This document shows, piece after piece, positions 27,568 through 36,395 of a stretch of 64,000 nucleotides of DNA (the stretch's first letter is position 1; every line of letters begins with the position of its first letter). The notes below the pieces were generated by a model. The model made no database searches and had not been told where the DNA came from. It saw only the letters and a list, made by a program, of their open reading frames with translations. This stretch comes from Pycnococcus provasolii (taxonomy: Eukaryota; Chlorophyta; Pseudoscourfieldiophyceae; Pseudoscourfieldiales; Pycnococcaceae). The position numbers were made by a program, and so were the translations under genes. Where the stretch lies: positions 1,093,501 through 1,157,500 of the forward strand of contig OW568862.1 in assembly GCA_938743325.2 (NCBI GenBank), in the 5' to 3' direction.

Positions 27568-28392
27568 ATGTCGTCATCGTCTTCAGACGCCATTCTTCGG
27601 CTGGCGTCCGTGAACGCCATCGACGACGACTATGGAGATGGAGCAACCTCGTCGCAGGACGACGACGACTCCATTATTTTGGATCGTCCTCTTCTGGACG
27701 CTCTTCACGAAAATCCAGATATGATGCTCTCGGCAGCGACTGTAGCAGCAGCGGAAAATCGTACGCTCAGCAGGAGGAACAGCAGGACGAATCACGGCGC
27801 CGGCAACACGACGACGACGACGACGTTCGAATCGTTTCCACAACTACCTGGCGCCGCCGCTGCCGCAGCTTCCGCAGGCGGCACGACGATGAGCTGGTGG
27901 CGACGACTGTACAGTCGACTTGATAGGTTTAAACGCAAGAAAAATCGACCGAGTCCCACTCGCTACGTCGATCCAAAACTCTGGCTCAGCAACGAGAGGA
28001 CGTTCATTGCGTGGCTCGATGTCGCAACCAGCCTCGGGTCCATTGCGGCAGGACTGCTTGGTTTTGCGGGTGTGAGCATGGCAGCGGCGATGGCAAAGGT
28101 AAGCAACACGGGTTCTCCAGGGCGTGAACACGCACTGGCAAACGCACTCGCAATGCTTCCGGTGGTAATCGTCGCTCTTGCTATGCTTCCTATTGCAATT
28201 GGTTTCTCGGTGTATGCAATCGTGACGTTCCAGCGCCGCGCGTTTCTCATCCGGCGAGCCTACGACGGTCCGTACGAAGAGCTGCGAGGACCGCGCATCC
28301 TAGCGGCTGTGTGGTGCTTGGCACTGCTCGCGATGACTGTCGTCGCGATTGTTGAGCTCAGTAGTCAAACGAAACTTGGGAAGAAGGTTTGA
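27568..28392 (+). CDS. VTC1: VTC1-like DUF202 membrane protein
   Basis: 274 residues from MSSSSSDAIL; the frame upstream is leader-like. The N-terminal ~130 residues are acidic then basic and low in order. The C-terminal domain has the DUF202 signature LWLSNERTFIAWLDVATSLGSIA, followed by three predicted membrane helices with a basic loop (FQRRAFLIRRAYDGPY). VTC1 is the small membrane subunit of the polyphosphate polymerase complex, usually ~130 residues in yeast, so this one has an extra cytosolic N-terminus. It closely matches the C-terminal domain of the divergent VTC4-like neighbour, so the two very likely act in one complex. Confidence 0.88.
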   Translation: MSSSSSDAILRLASVNAIDDDYGDGATSSQDDDDSIILDRPLLDALHENPDMMLSAATVAAAENRTLSRRNSRTNHGAGNTTTTTTFESFPQLPGAAAAAASAGGTTMSWWRRLYSRLDRFKRKKNRPSPTRYVDPKLWLSNERTFIAWLDVATSLGSIAAGLLGFAGVSMAAAMAKVSNTGSPGREHALANALAMLPVVIVALAMLPIAIGFSVYAIVTFQRRAFLIRRAYDGPYEELRGPRILAAVWCLALLAMTVVAIVELSSQTKLGKKV

Positions 28393-28789
28393 GGCTAAAA
28401 GATCGCTCGTGAGTGAGGCAAACTACCGTGTGTGATGACGCGACGCGTGTAATAATGAATGAACAAACTTCTCTGCAAGTTCATCTTTCGAGATTTGATG
28501 AGCACTTTCGCAGAAGAGCTACTCTAGCTTCGGAGATTGTTACACTCAATCTCAAAGAGGTGGACGATGTTCTCAATGTTGTTGTAATGTTGTTGTTGTT
28601 GTTGTTGTTGTTGTAGACGCCACTGCACTTACACAGACGCAGATCTCCTCAAAAGTGAATTCCAAACACGGACCGTATGAAACCCCGAATTCATCCCGGA
28701 AAATCCTCGTACTCAGCCATTCCATGAATTCCAATGTTTTGATCACATGCGCAACTTAAGCCGCGCCATTTCCGTTGCAAGCAGCAGTC
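28393..28789. other. Intergenic with TTG trinucleotide run
   Basis: Spacer of ~400 bp between two plus-strand genes. It has a TTG microsatellite near 28588-28614 and no supported gene. Confidence 0.5.
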
Positions 28790-29818
28790 ATGGCGCTTTT
28801 TTCTTCTTCGTCTGAATCGTCTCCTCCTCGTCGTCGTCGTTTCGCGGTGACGACGATGATGCTGGTTCTCTCATCTCTCCTCGTCGTCGTCGTCGTGCAG
28901 CACGCGAACTTTTTTGTCGTCGCCCAGTGTGGGGGGGGGGGGGTATTTGATTTCCCATCAGACTACCCAGGCTACGACGCTCGGCGGACGTGCAAATGCG
29001 ATGGAAGTGACGCTTCCGTCTTCATCGAGACGACCGGGACGTACATAAGCTGCCTCACTGAAGAAAAAGGTGAACCTGGAACCAATTCGCCTTTTGTCGG
29101 CGCGATGGCAGTGGCGGACGATGTTCCAAATCCTAAGCTTGTCCTGAGAGTCATCTACAAGTGTCTCACTTCCGTTGGTGGTGATGTGAGGTTTGATCAG
29201 CCACCGAACCCTGGCTCACCCGCTGACAAACTATTCGAGAACGCCAAATTGCCAAACTTGAAGCGCATCGCCTTTCGAAAGCTGAAGACTGCTCGCGGCA
29301 GATTCTCGATCCAATTCAACAAGAATCTCACGAAACTTCAGATACCAAGGTTGGAAACGACTGGAACAGTTATACGATTGGAACAGTTCGCAATTCAGGT
29401 TCCTCTCCGTAACTTCGGCTTCTACGTCAAAAGCAATCCCATCTTCAAGATTGTGAACGCGCCCAAGCTGACGAGAACAGTCGACTTTGTCATTGGCGGG
29501 AATGCACCAGTGGATCCTACCAAGCCGAAGGTTCCTTCGGGCAATGCCTTCCTTAAGAAGGTCAACGTGCCCAAGCTCAAAAGCATTAGCGGAAAAATAA
29601 CAATCAACAACAACGCAGCACTTAAGAAAGTTATCTTGCCCCAGCTCATCATGACTCCGGTGGTGGATATCTGCTTCGCAAACAGCAAATACGACGTTTT
29701 CATCAAAGCGCCGAAATTGTGCGGAAGGAAGACGAAAAAGGACAAGAAAGGAAAGAAAGGAACGAAAAAGGACAAGAATGTCAAGAATATCATGCTAAAA
29801 GGAAAGAACCTTGGATGA
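28790..29818 (+). CDS. Secreted receptor-L/ECM33-like repeat protein
   Basis: 342 residues from MALFSSSSE. A long hydrophobic segment (~22-46) acts as signal peptide or anchor, after an Arg cluster. The mature part shows repeated strand patterns of the type PNLKRIAFRKLKTARGRFSI, LTKLQIPRLETTGTVI and LKKVNVPKLKSISGKITI, which match the right-handed helix of receptor L-domains as in fungal ECM33/SPS2 wall proteins. The C-terminus is a Lys/Gly tail (KKDKKGKKGTKKDK). A run of 13 G residues (28931-28943) lies in frame just after the signal sequence and could be prone to slippage. A TGTAA signal follows the stop. Likely wall or surface protein; partner unknown. Confidence 0.65.
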   Translation: MALFSSSSESSPPRRRRFAVTTMMLVLSSLLVVVVVQHANFFVVAQCGGGGVFDFPSDYPGYDARRTCKCDGSDASVFIETTGTYISCLTEEKGEPGTNSPFVGAMAVADDVPNPKLVLRVIYKCLTSVGGDVRFDQPPNPGSPADKLFENAKLPNLKRIAFRKLKTARGRFSIQFNKNLTKLQIPRLETTGTVIRLEQFAIQVPLRNFGFYVKSNPIFKIVNAPKLTRTVDFVIGGNAPVDPTKPKVPSGNAFLKKVNVPKLKSISGKITINNNAALKKVILPQLIMTPVVDICFANSKYDVFIKAPKLCGRKTKKDKKGKKGTKKDKNVKNIMLKGKNLG

Positions 29819-29873
29819 AGTGGAGCGAGATTGCGGAATGTTGCGTTTTTTTGTTTAAATAATCAAAATGATT

Positions 29874-29878
29874 TGTAA
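29874..29878 (+). terminator. Putative UGUAA poly(A) signal
   Basis: TGTAA lies 56 nt past the stop of the L-domain protein, just inside the 3' flank shared with the convergent GPAA1 gene. Confidence 0.35.
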
Positions 29879-29883
29879 TAATT

Positions 29884-31953
29884 CTACAAAACAGTAATAA
29901 ACAGAGAAGCACATAATAAATATGAGGGAAGCGCGCAACCATGCATCGCCAGCCACAGCAGCGATCTGCCTGGATCCCCTCGTGCCGACTCGATGTGGCT
30001 CCAAAGCACTTTCGCACACGTGTCGACGTTCACATCAGGACTCCTTGCCATCGCCGCGCAGCATGCAGCGACAATCACAATGAGCACAGAAAAAGGCACT
30101 GGGCGTGCAACCAGCATAATGGGAACCAGTGGCATCGCCAACAATGCCGCTACACTCGGTGCGAGCGCGGAGAGCGGTCCAAGCGTTGCGGCACCCCCCG
30201 CCAACACGGCCACCTTGAGTGCCTCCCATGCCGGTAACTCTCTCGCGCTGACAGGTGCGTTGTGCTTCCACGCCGAAGCCACCTGTCTCGCACGGAGGAG
30301 TACCCATAGCAGAGCCATGATCAGCGCGGAAATCCAAGCAAACAACGCGACCCTCTCCTCCGCATTCGTCGCTGACAGCCGGTGCACGTATTCAGGAACG
30401 AACGCGACACACAGCGATGCGAAGTGCGCCTCCACGACGACGCGAGCATTCGCCATCCAACCGCCAACGTGCGGCGTGACAGTTGGCGGCTTGTCATCCA
30501 CAGCGTCGTCGTCGTCGTTGTTCGTGTCATCTTTATCCGATTTGTCGAGACGAAGCATTCCCATGGACATCATGAGAAGGGCGCCGGCGAGCAGCGCCGC
30601 GGGCGGATAAACAGCCTCCGTGGGAATGTAGCGGCGGCTGTCGATCATCCCGTACACCTTTGTGGCGTGGTGAAGGCGCTCGTCCAGATTGCTAAAACTT
30701 CTCGTGCACGACTCAATGCTGCGCCCGAAGTGGAGCATGAAATCTGCGGAATCCTCCGAACTCCTGCCCCCCTGCCGGGTTGCAATCGCTCGGATTGTGA
30801 TAGCGTCTATGCCAGCCGCGAGCAGTGGCGCGTGCGTCGCATGCGCGATGCCGACGCAAGCGCGATGCGAAGCCAGGCGCATCGCGCACGGCCAAATTGA
30901 AGAAGTCGCGTCGCTCGCGTCTTCGGTCAGCGGTGCCGCCACGCCGCCACGTAGCGCCTGTCTACATGTGGCAGCTTGAACCGTCGAAGCGGCATGCCAG
31001 TGCGCCGCCGCCTCCGTCCCTGCCGATGGGCCGAGCGCATCCGCAATCATGCGAATCACGGCGGCAGTCAACGGGCCCTCGTGCTGACTTCGCTCGCCCT
31101 CCGCAAGCACCGGCATACGTTCCATCGCGCCGAACACGAACTGTGCGGTGAACGGAAGGTCGGCGTTCGGGACTGCACCGTGCGCACCCTCTACGAGCAC
31201 CTGCACGGCGTCCGGCGTGTCACTGAGGCTCTCGAACGCGAGAGCAACCACGACGCGGCCACCACGGCACGGTGGTGGCAGCGGTGCAATGAAAGGCTCC
31301 GTGGGCACGGCAGCCGCAACCCACGCACCTCCCGTGTACGCGTCTATCCAAGCGGCGGCAGCTCTTGCGGCGCCCGCGCGTGCGTCGAGGAAGGCAAATG
31401 CGACGTCGCGGCTCAGCCACCGCGACCGTTCGCCGCTGAGCACGACCAGTGCCTGCTGCAGGGCGGCAGCAGCGAACGCACCTGATCCCTTGGTTTGTCC
31501 CGGCGCGTCCGTGTATGCGGCAACGAGGGCAATGGCGTCCCGTCCGTCAGCCCTTCTTGATCGCAAGACGCCCGCGACGTTTGCCAAGTCGTCGTCGTCA
31601 GACGAGTTGGTGGTTCGAAACGCCTGCGTTGAAGCAGTCACACCGATTTCGTCGCGAGCGAACATGAGCAGAGTGGTTCGCATGGAGGTGGTGGATAGAG
31701 TTGACGACGCGCGCATGCGCGCCAACGCCGCGTGTGCGTCTGCGAGTTGTCCTGACGCGGTCGCCGTCGCGGGTGACATGGCGTTCTCGTCTATGGACGA
31801 TCGCTTCAAGAGCAGCGGCGTGAGGATCGGGAAGACGACGCCGAGGAGGCATAGGATGTACGCGACGCGCGTGCTGTAGCGGTAGACCTGCGAGAGCAGC
31901 AGAGGGACGAGCCTGCTGCGGCTGCGCGGCTTCGGCTTCTTGGGCGAAGCCAT
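29884..31953 (-). CDS. GPAA1: GPI transamidase subunit GAA1/GPAA1
   Basis: ER-membrane subunit of the complex that attaches GPI anchors to proteins. 689 residues from MASPKKPKPRSRSR; human GPAA1 is 621. It has a basic N-tail, a first membrane helix (YILCLLGVVFPILTPLLL), then a lumenal M28-peptidase-like domain with strands such as DAIALVAAYTDAPGQ and VVVALAFESLSDTPDAVQV. The family mark AAGIDAITIRA is followed by SIESCTRSFSNLDERLHHA, as in GAA1. Several C-terminal membrane helices follow from ~505 to the end. Its ATG overlaps the CATG shared with the opposite strand, where the pseudouridine synthase frame opens. Confidence 0.88.
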   Translation of the reverse strand: MASPKKPKPRSRSRLVPLLLSQVYRYSTRVAYILCLLGVVFPILTPLLLKRSSIDENAMSPATATASGQLADAHAALARMRASSTLSTTSMRTTLLMFARDEIGVTASTQAFRTTNSSDDDDLANVAGVLRSRRADGRDAIALVAAYTDAPGQTKGSGAFAAAALQQALVVLSGERSRWLSRDVAFAFLDARAGAARAAAAWIDAYTGGAWVAAAVPTEPFIAPLPPPCRGGRVVVALAFESLSDTPDAVQVLVEGAHGAVPNADLPFTAQFVFGAMERMPVLAEGERSQHEGPLTAAVIRMIADALGPSAGTEAAAHWHAASTVQAATCRQALRGGVAAPLTEDASDATSSIWPCAMRLASHRACVGIAHATHAPLLAAGIDAITIRAIATRQGGRSSEDSADFMLHFGRSIESCTRSFSNLDERLHHATKVYGMIDSRRYIPTEAVYPPAALLAGALLMMSMGMLRLDKSDKDDTNNDDDDAVDDKPPTVTPHVGGWMANARVVVEAHFASLCVAFVPEYVHRLSATNAEERVALFAWISALIMALLWVLLRARQVASAWKHNAPVSARELPAWEALKVAVLAGGAATLGPLSALAPSVAALLAMPLVPIMLVARPVPFSVLIVIVAACCAAMARSPDVNVDTCAKVLWSHIESARGDPGRSLLWLAMHGCALPSYLLCASLFITVL

Positions 31954-32009
31954 GGACAAGATGTATGGACAAGTAATGCTGGAAAGTTGGGAAAAATTTG
32001 CTGGGCTTG

Positions 32010-32018
32010 AACCCCTAA
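32010..32018 (+). promoter_or_regulatory. Telo-box-like AACCCCTAA between divergent genes
   Basis: It lies 57 bp upstream of the GPAA1 ATG and 72 bp upstream of the chosen RPUSD1-like ATG, so it could serve both. Confidence 0.35.
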
Positions 32019-32089
32019 TCACAATTCGGGGTTTCCCAAAGGCTTCCCAAAGGCGGCGCACAGGTCCTCGGCGTCGCCCATCGGCGTGC

Positions 32090-33505
32090 ATGCTCTCGGC
32101 TCGTGCTGCGCCACAGCAACAGCCACAGCCACAGCCACAGCCACAGCCACAGCCACAGGGTGTTCGTGTTCCTATTCGTGTGCTTAGTAGTAGTAAGGTG
32201 AAGAACTTGCTCCCATCGTCGTCGTCTCGCTGTTTTGGTTTGGTTCGCCCTGGGGTGACCTTGGTTGTTGCACCGCGTGTTTTGTTGGATAGGGGCTTGG
32301 ATCCTACGCTTGGCATCAGATCGTTCAGGAGGTGTTTCGTTGGCTCGTCAGCGATGAAGAGAACGCGGGAGTCACATCATGAGCAGGAGCAGGAGGAGGA
32401 GGAGGGGGATGCGATTCTCGTTGACTCTTCTCGGCTTGAACTTGACCTTGCGACGGCTAGCAGTGACGCCTGCAATTCGTCGTCCGAAGCATCGCTGCTT
32501 GACCTCATCGTCCGAGACGTGCCCGGCATGAAAGCAGAACAAGCCTCCCAACTCGCAACCGCACTGATGCGCGCGTGCTCAGAGAGGAACGCAACCACAA
32601 GCGAAACAAAACACACGGCCTTGCTGGAGGGTGTGAGGCACAGAATCGCATATCTCAAACACGTCGCGGAAAAGCACTTCTGCCTGGGTAAGCGCACGCT
32701 CGAGTACTACGTCAACGGACAACCGATGTGCCTCGACTACCACGCCGCCGTCGTGCACGAAGACGAGAGCAGAGGCGTCGTCATTGTCAACAAACCGTAC
32801 GACGTGCGCATAGACGTCAAGAAGGGGGAGGAGAAACGATTCGATGACGAACCGACGGTGGCGAGCTTTGTCGCGCAGCGATATCCGGAGTCGTTTAGCG
32901 AAACGCACCCGCGTTTTGGAAACCAGCTCGACTACAGCACGTCCGGGATCATGGTGTGCTGCCTTTCCAAGCAAGCCGCTGGCGCATGCTCGCGCGCGTT
33001 TGCGAACCGGCACGTCAGCAAGACGTACCGCGCGGTGGTAATTGGCCACCCCACGTGGGATCAGACGACGGTTGACGAGCCCATCGCCGCGTACCGGCAC
33101 AACACGACGCGCATGGCGATCGCCGGGTCGCCTGACGCCGTGGAGGGCGATCGCGGCAAGGCGAGCCGCACAGAGTTCGAGGTTCTCCGTCGCGGCACGC
33201 TGAGCGGACTTGGCCCGCTCCTCGACGGAACGCCTGGCGCGCTTGTGGAGTGCCGTCCAGTCACCGGGCGTCGCCATCAGATTCGCGTGCATCTGACGCA
33301 TGTCGGCCATCGCATAGCGGGCGACGCGACGTACGGAGGCTGCCTTCCCGTGGGCTGGGAATCCGACCGCGAGTGGGACCGCGGCGACGAGCCGTACCGG
33401 ATGTGCCTGCACGCGTCGAGGCTCGTGCTCCCGTTGCCTTGGGAGACGGTGGATGTGTCCGCGAGTGACGGCTTTGAGCGACTCGTGGTTGCACAACAGT
33501 TGTAA
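32090..33505 (+). CDS. RluA-family pseudouridine synthase, RPUSD1-like
   Basis: 471 residues from MLSARAAPQQQ; an earlier ATG at 31952 would overlap the GPAA1 start. The N-terminal ~90 residues are basic and Gln/Pro-rich (six PQ units), perhaps an organelle leader. The catalytic domain has GVVIVNKPYDVRID, then NQLDYSTSGIMV, with Asp281 at the position of the catalytic Asp of HRLDxxTSG. SKTYRAVVIGHP, VECRPVTGRRHQIRVHL and GDATYGG follow, all RluA family motifs. The LDYSTSG form resembles human RPUSD1 (LDFSTSG). An acidic Glu/Gln linker lies near residues 90-115. The RNA target is unknown. Confidence 0.88.
   Translation: MLSARAAPQQQPQPQPQPQPQPQGVRVPIRVLSSSKVKNLLPSSSSRCFGLVRPGVTLVVAPRVLLDRGLDPTLGIRSFRRCFVGSSAMKRTRESHHEQEQEEEEGDAILVDSSRLELDLATASSDACNSSSEASLLDLIVRDVPGMKAEQASQLATALMRACSERNATTSETKHTALLEGVRHRIAYLKHVAEKHFCLGKRTLEYYVNGQPMCLDYHAAVVHEDESRGVVIVNKPYDVRIDVKKGEEKRFDDEPTVASFVAQRYPESFSETHPRFGNQLDYSTSGIMVCCLSKQAAGACSRAFANRHVSKTYRAVVIGHPTWDQTTVDEPIAAYRHNTTRMAIAGSPDAVEGDRGKASRTEFEVLRRGTLSGLGPLLDGTPGALVECRPVTGRRHQIRVHLTHVGHRIAGDATYGGCLPVGWESDREWDRGDEPYRMCLHASRLVLPLPWETVDVSASDGFERLVVAQQL
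32114..32157 (+). repeat. CCACAG hexanucleotide repeat encoding Pro-Gln
   Basis: About six CCACAG units in frame give a PQPQPQ tract near the N-terminus of the pseudouridine synthase. Confidence 0.85.
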
Positions 33506-33509
33506 AGAT

Positions 33510-33514
33510 TGTAA
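33510..33514 (+). terminator. Putative UGUAA poly(A) signal
   Basis: TGTAA overlaps the stop (33501-33505) and recurs five nt after it. Confidence 0.4.
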
Positions 33515-33634
33515 AACTTTGTTGTATTCCAACGTATCATCCTTGATGACCCCTAGTATACCCCAATATACTAGGCCCACCACGGTAGCTCCGCCTCCAC
33601 CGTGTCGGTCCGTTCGTCATTCGGGTCAGTCAGC

Positions 33635-33991
33635 TCAACTGGTCAGCTCTGGCTCCACCGTGTGCGTCCGTTCGTCATAGTGCGCCGCGGAGATCTCGAG
33701 CTCCTCGCCCCAGCGGCGTGGAATGCCCACACGTCCGTACGCCTGACAAATCTTCATCACGAGCTGACTGCGGTTCCAACCACCCGCTTGGCGGACCGAC
33801 CAATACTTATCTCGCCCCGAGATGGTGTGTTGCTCGGGAATCAACACCTTGATTCTTTCTTGAGCAATGACAACTTCATCCGGATCTAAGTCGTCGTCGT
33901 CATCTTCGAGCCATTCACGCACGACGTATCCTTCCGGTGCCTCACAATCGTAGACGATGACGCCGTGAAGTTCAATTTCCGTCGTAGGCAT
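33635..33991 (-). CDS. Small acidic orphan protein
   Basis: 118 residues from MPTTEIELHG; the frame continues upstream to 34120 but that part is Arg/Asn-rich and runs through a TTAGGG repeat. Residues ~5-22 form strands (IELHGVIVYDCEAPEGYVV), then an Asp run, then a mixed alpha/beta stretch with KVLIPEQHTISGRDKYW and RVGIPRRWGEELE. No signal peptide or membrane helix. I do not recognise a family. It converges with the pseudouridine synthase and is divergent from the MYND gene. Confidence 0.5.
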   Translation of the reverse strand: MPTTEIELHGVIVYDCEAPEGYVVREWLEDDDDDLDPDEVVIAQERIKVLIPEQHTISGRDKYWSVRQAGGWNRSQLVMKICQAYGRVGIPRRWGEELEISAAHYDERTHTVEPELTS

Positions 33992-34353
33992 GCATGCGTT
34001 AGGAGACGTATGTACAGTAAGACGATTATTTTGGAATGTGGACAGAAGAGAGGATGGATTAGGGTTAGGGTTACGATCCACGGAGTCACGGCCCCTCCCT
34101 CTCCATCTGGACCTGGTCAATCAAGATGTGATCGATCGTCCCCTCCATGGACACTTGCCGACCTTAGGTGTGCGTTCCCGCCCACCTCCACCTGGGGCTG
34201 CTAGGCTGCTACGGTAAAACCGAACCGAACACCTGGCCGCAACTCCCCTTCACCGTGGTATGTACTTCGAAGGAAGCCATCACTCCCATCACTGCCATCA
34301 CTCCACAGCACAGTCTACCCTTAGAATAGACTACTCATCACCAGCAGGTTGAC
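33992..34353. promoter_or_regulatory. Divergent spacer with TTAGGG repeats
   Basis: About 360 bp between the orphan small gene and the MYND gene. It contains TTAGGGTTAGGG at 34059-34070, 68 bp upstream of the minus-strand start. Confidence 0.5.
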
Positions 34354-36165
34354 ATGCAGACGTTCACCATCGGCGGCCCCGGCTTCGACGCCGACCGCTT
34401 CCTCGCGGCGCAACCTCAAATCGTGCGCGCGAACGCCGAGCAACTTCTTGAAACCCACGCGTCTAATGATCCGCAAATGCAAGCGCACCTCGCGTCCGTC
34501 GCTCAAGTCCTCGGCTTGCTCGGCTCGGCAAGCGAGAAAGCGCTGCGTAAAGTTGACGACGAGACGAAAGACACGTTATGCAAGGCGTTCGCATCGATCC
34601 TAAAGAAAGAGATAGAATCAGCGAGCTTCAAGCAAAGAGGAGTCATGCAACGGCTCGCAACAGAAGTTCTCGACTCGGTGACGCCGTGGTGCAAGGACAA
34701 AACCTTCGTCTCTATGGTGCTCGACGGCGCAAAACCGAACTCTATAGGATCGGTCATTGCAAAGCTTGTCGACGCTCTAGACGACGACGTCAAGCTCGAC
34801 ATCGAGCACGCCGAGACAATCGTGCAGGTTGCTAGGAATTGCGCTCTTACTCTTTGGCACAGCTCGAAGAAGCCATCAATCGCACCGCTATTGCAAACAT
34901 CCGACGGCTTGTTCAAGGCGCTGATGCACGTGTGCAACCACAACGATCCCCGCGTCAACGACGACCTCGTGGATATTGCGGACACCATCAAAAAGGATGC
35001 AACGGCGGTGAGACAACTTCTCGCGGAGGGCAGGTCAGCGCGTCGTCACTTGGAGCACGCGCTTGAGGTCAGCCGCGCCGAGGGTAGCATGGCTGTGCAT
35101 AATGCTTTGCATGACCTCGTGTACTTGGAGAAGAACTTAGTCATGCCTGAAGCGCCGGGCTCGCCACGCTCGGCTCTGAGCGGCTCTGAGTTGAACCTAA
35201 ACACGACCGGCAATTTGAACATGTGCCGGTGGTGCAACAAGTCGGCGATGGATAGCATCGAGCTCTTTAAATGTCCCGGGTGTAAGAGCGCGCACTACTG
35301 CTCGAAGGAGTGCCAAAAGCGCGACTGGAAGAGTCACAAGGTGGCATGCAAGAAGATGCAGAAACGAAGCGGCGCCGAAGTCAAAGAGTCAGCTAGCAAC
35401 ATGAAGACCATGGAGATACAGATGCTCAATTTCCTCCAGGTGCATGGCAAGCGTGTGTTGCGCAAGATGTGGGAAGTGGCGAAGCATGCCGAAGACACGC
35501 ACGCCGATCTTGCGGCGCTGGGCGTACCTGGTGGAATTGAAAGGCTCATCACCTCCCCACGTCTACGCGACTACCTCGTCAACGTGGACTTCGGGAAGGG
35601 CACGTGGTCAGTGCACCTTTACGAGGCTTTCGTGGCCAGGCAAGATCTCCCTTCTTGGATGCTCGACGGACGCGACGATACTTCTCTCTCGCGTCACAAG
35701 GAAATTGCAGAGGCTGTGAAGCTGCAATACGACAAGCTGGAGGACCGTGTTCAACTTTTGTCGGTTTGCATGTCAGCGTCGGGGAGAGACTTCTACTGCT
35801 TTCGCAATAAATTGTTTAACAAGAGCGATGGCACGCCGGTGCTTACAGACGAGTCGGTGCTTGAATTTGGACGGGATGGAGAGGCCTTCTCGTTTGACCA
35901 AGGAACAAGCCACGACGCGAGTGGATTCCAGAATGGCGGAAGTATCGGCATCAGGGAGCCGGCGCCATCATCTGACATGCTCGCGGGGATGGATGCGCTG
36001 CGACGGATGTCGAACATGAGCATGGAGGAGATGATGCAATGCGACCGAGCACCCATCAACGAGCGTGAGAGGGAGGGCATCTTCGCCGCGCTGCATGCCA
36101 TGATTGGTCAAGGCGGTGGTGGTGGTCAAGGTGCCAGGAGATCAAGTCGCCGGGGACGACGCTAA
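34354..36165 (+). CDS. MYND-type zinc-finger protein
   Basis: 603 residues. Residues 1-280 are all-helical (FTIGGPGFDADRFLA onward), resembling an armadillo-like solenoid. The MYND finger at ~290-333 is complete: CRWCNKS, then CPGCKSAHYCSKECQKRDW and HKVAC, giving the Cys4-Cys2-His-Cys zinc ligands. The rest (~340-560) is helical. It ends in a Gly-rich, basic tail (GQGGGGGQGARRSSRRGRR). MYND fingers bind proline-rich peptides. There is no SET domain, so it is not an SMYD methyltransferase. Function unknown. Confidence 0.85.
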   Translation: MQTFTIGGPGFDADRFLAAQPQIVRANAEQLLETHASNDPQMQAHLASVAQVLGLLGSASEKALRKVDDETKDTLCKAFASILKKEIESASFKQRGVMQRLATEVLDSVTPWCKDKTFVSMVLDGAKPNSIGSVIAKLVDALDDDVKLDIEHAETIVQVARNCALTLWHSSKKPSIAPLLQTSDGLFKALMHVCNHNDPRVNDDLVDIADTIKKDATAVRQLLAEGRSARRHLEHALEVSRAEGSMAVHNALHDLVYLEKNLVMPEAPGSPRSALSGSELNLNTTGNLNMCRWCNKSAMDSIELFKCPGCKSAHYCSKECQKRDWKSHKVACKKMQKRSGAEVKESASNMKTMEIQMLNFLQVHGKRVLRKMWEVAKHAEDTHADLAALGVPGGIERLITSPRLRDYLVNVDFGKGTWSVHLYEAFVARQDLPSWMLDGRDDTSLSRHKEIAEAVKLQYDKLEDRVQLLSVCMSASGRDFYCFRNKLFNKSDGTPVLTDESVLEFGRDGEAFSFDQGTSHDASGFQNGGSIGIREPAPSSDMLAGMDALRRMSNMSMEEMMQCDRAPINEREREGIFAALHAMIGQGGGGGQGARRSSRRGRR

Positions 36166-36316
36166 GTAACTTAAGGTTAGCTAACCAGATGTTAAAATTT
36201 ATGATACCGTTGGTAGGGTAGTACAATGTATTACCACGTTCTGCCTTGTTGTTGACCTCTTGCCTCGTCAAGACGTGGGAGACCGTTGTGTGACTGCGGG
36301 GAGTGCGGGATCAGGA

Positions 36317-36334
36317 TTAGGGCTAGGGTTACGG
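36317..36334 (+). promoter_or_regulatory. TTAGGG-like repeat upstream of sugar porter
   Basis: TTAGGGCTAGGGTTACGG ends ~60 bp before the ATG of the transporter gene. Confidence 0.35.
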
Positions 36335-36395
36335 CACACGGTGCGATTTGCCCCCTCCCCGTCAAAGTAACGTTTTGACGTTGCCATCCACATCC

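Noticed and set aside
32579-33583. 334-residue minus-strand frame opposite the pseudouridine synthase
   Set aside because: Antisense of RluA motifs; no features.
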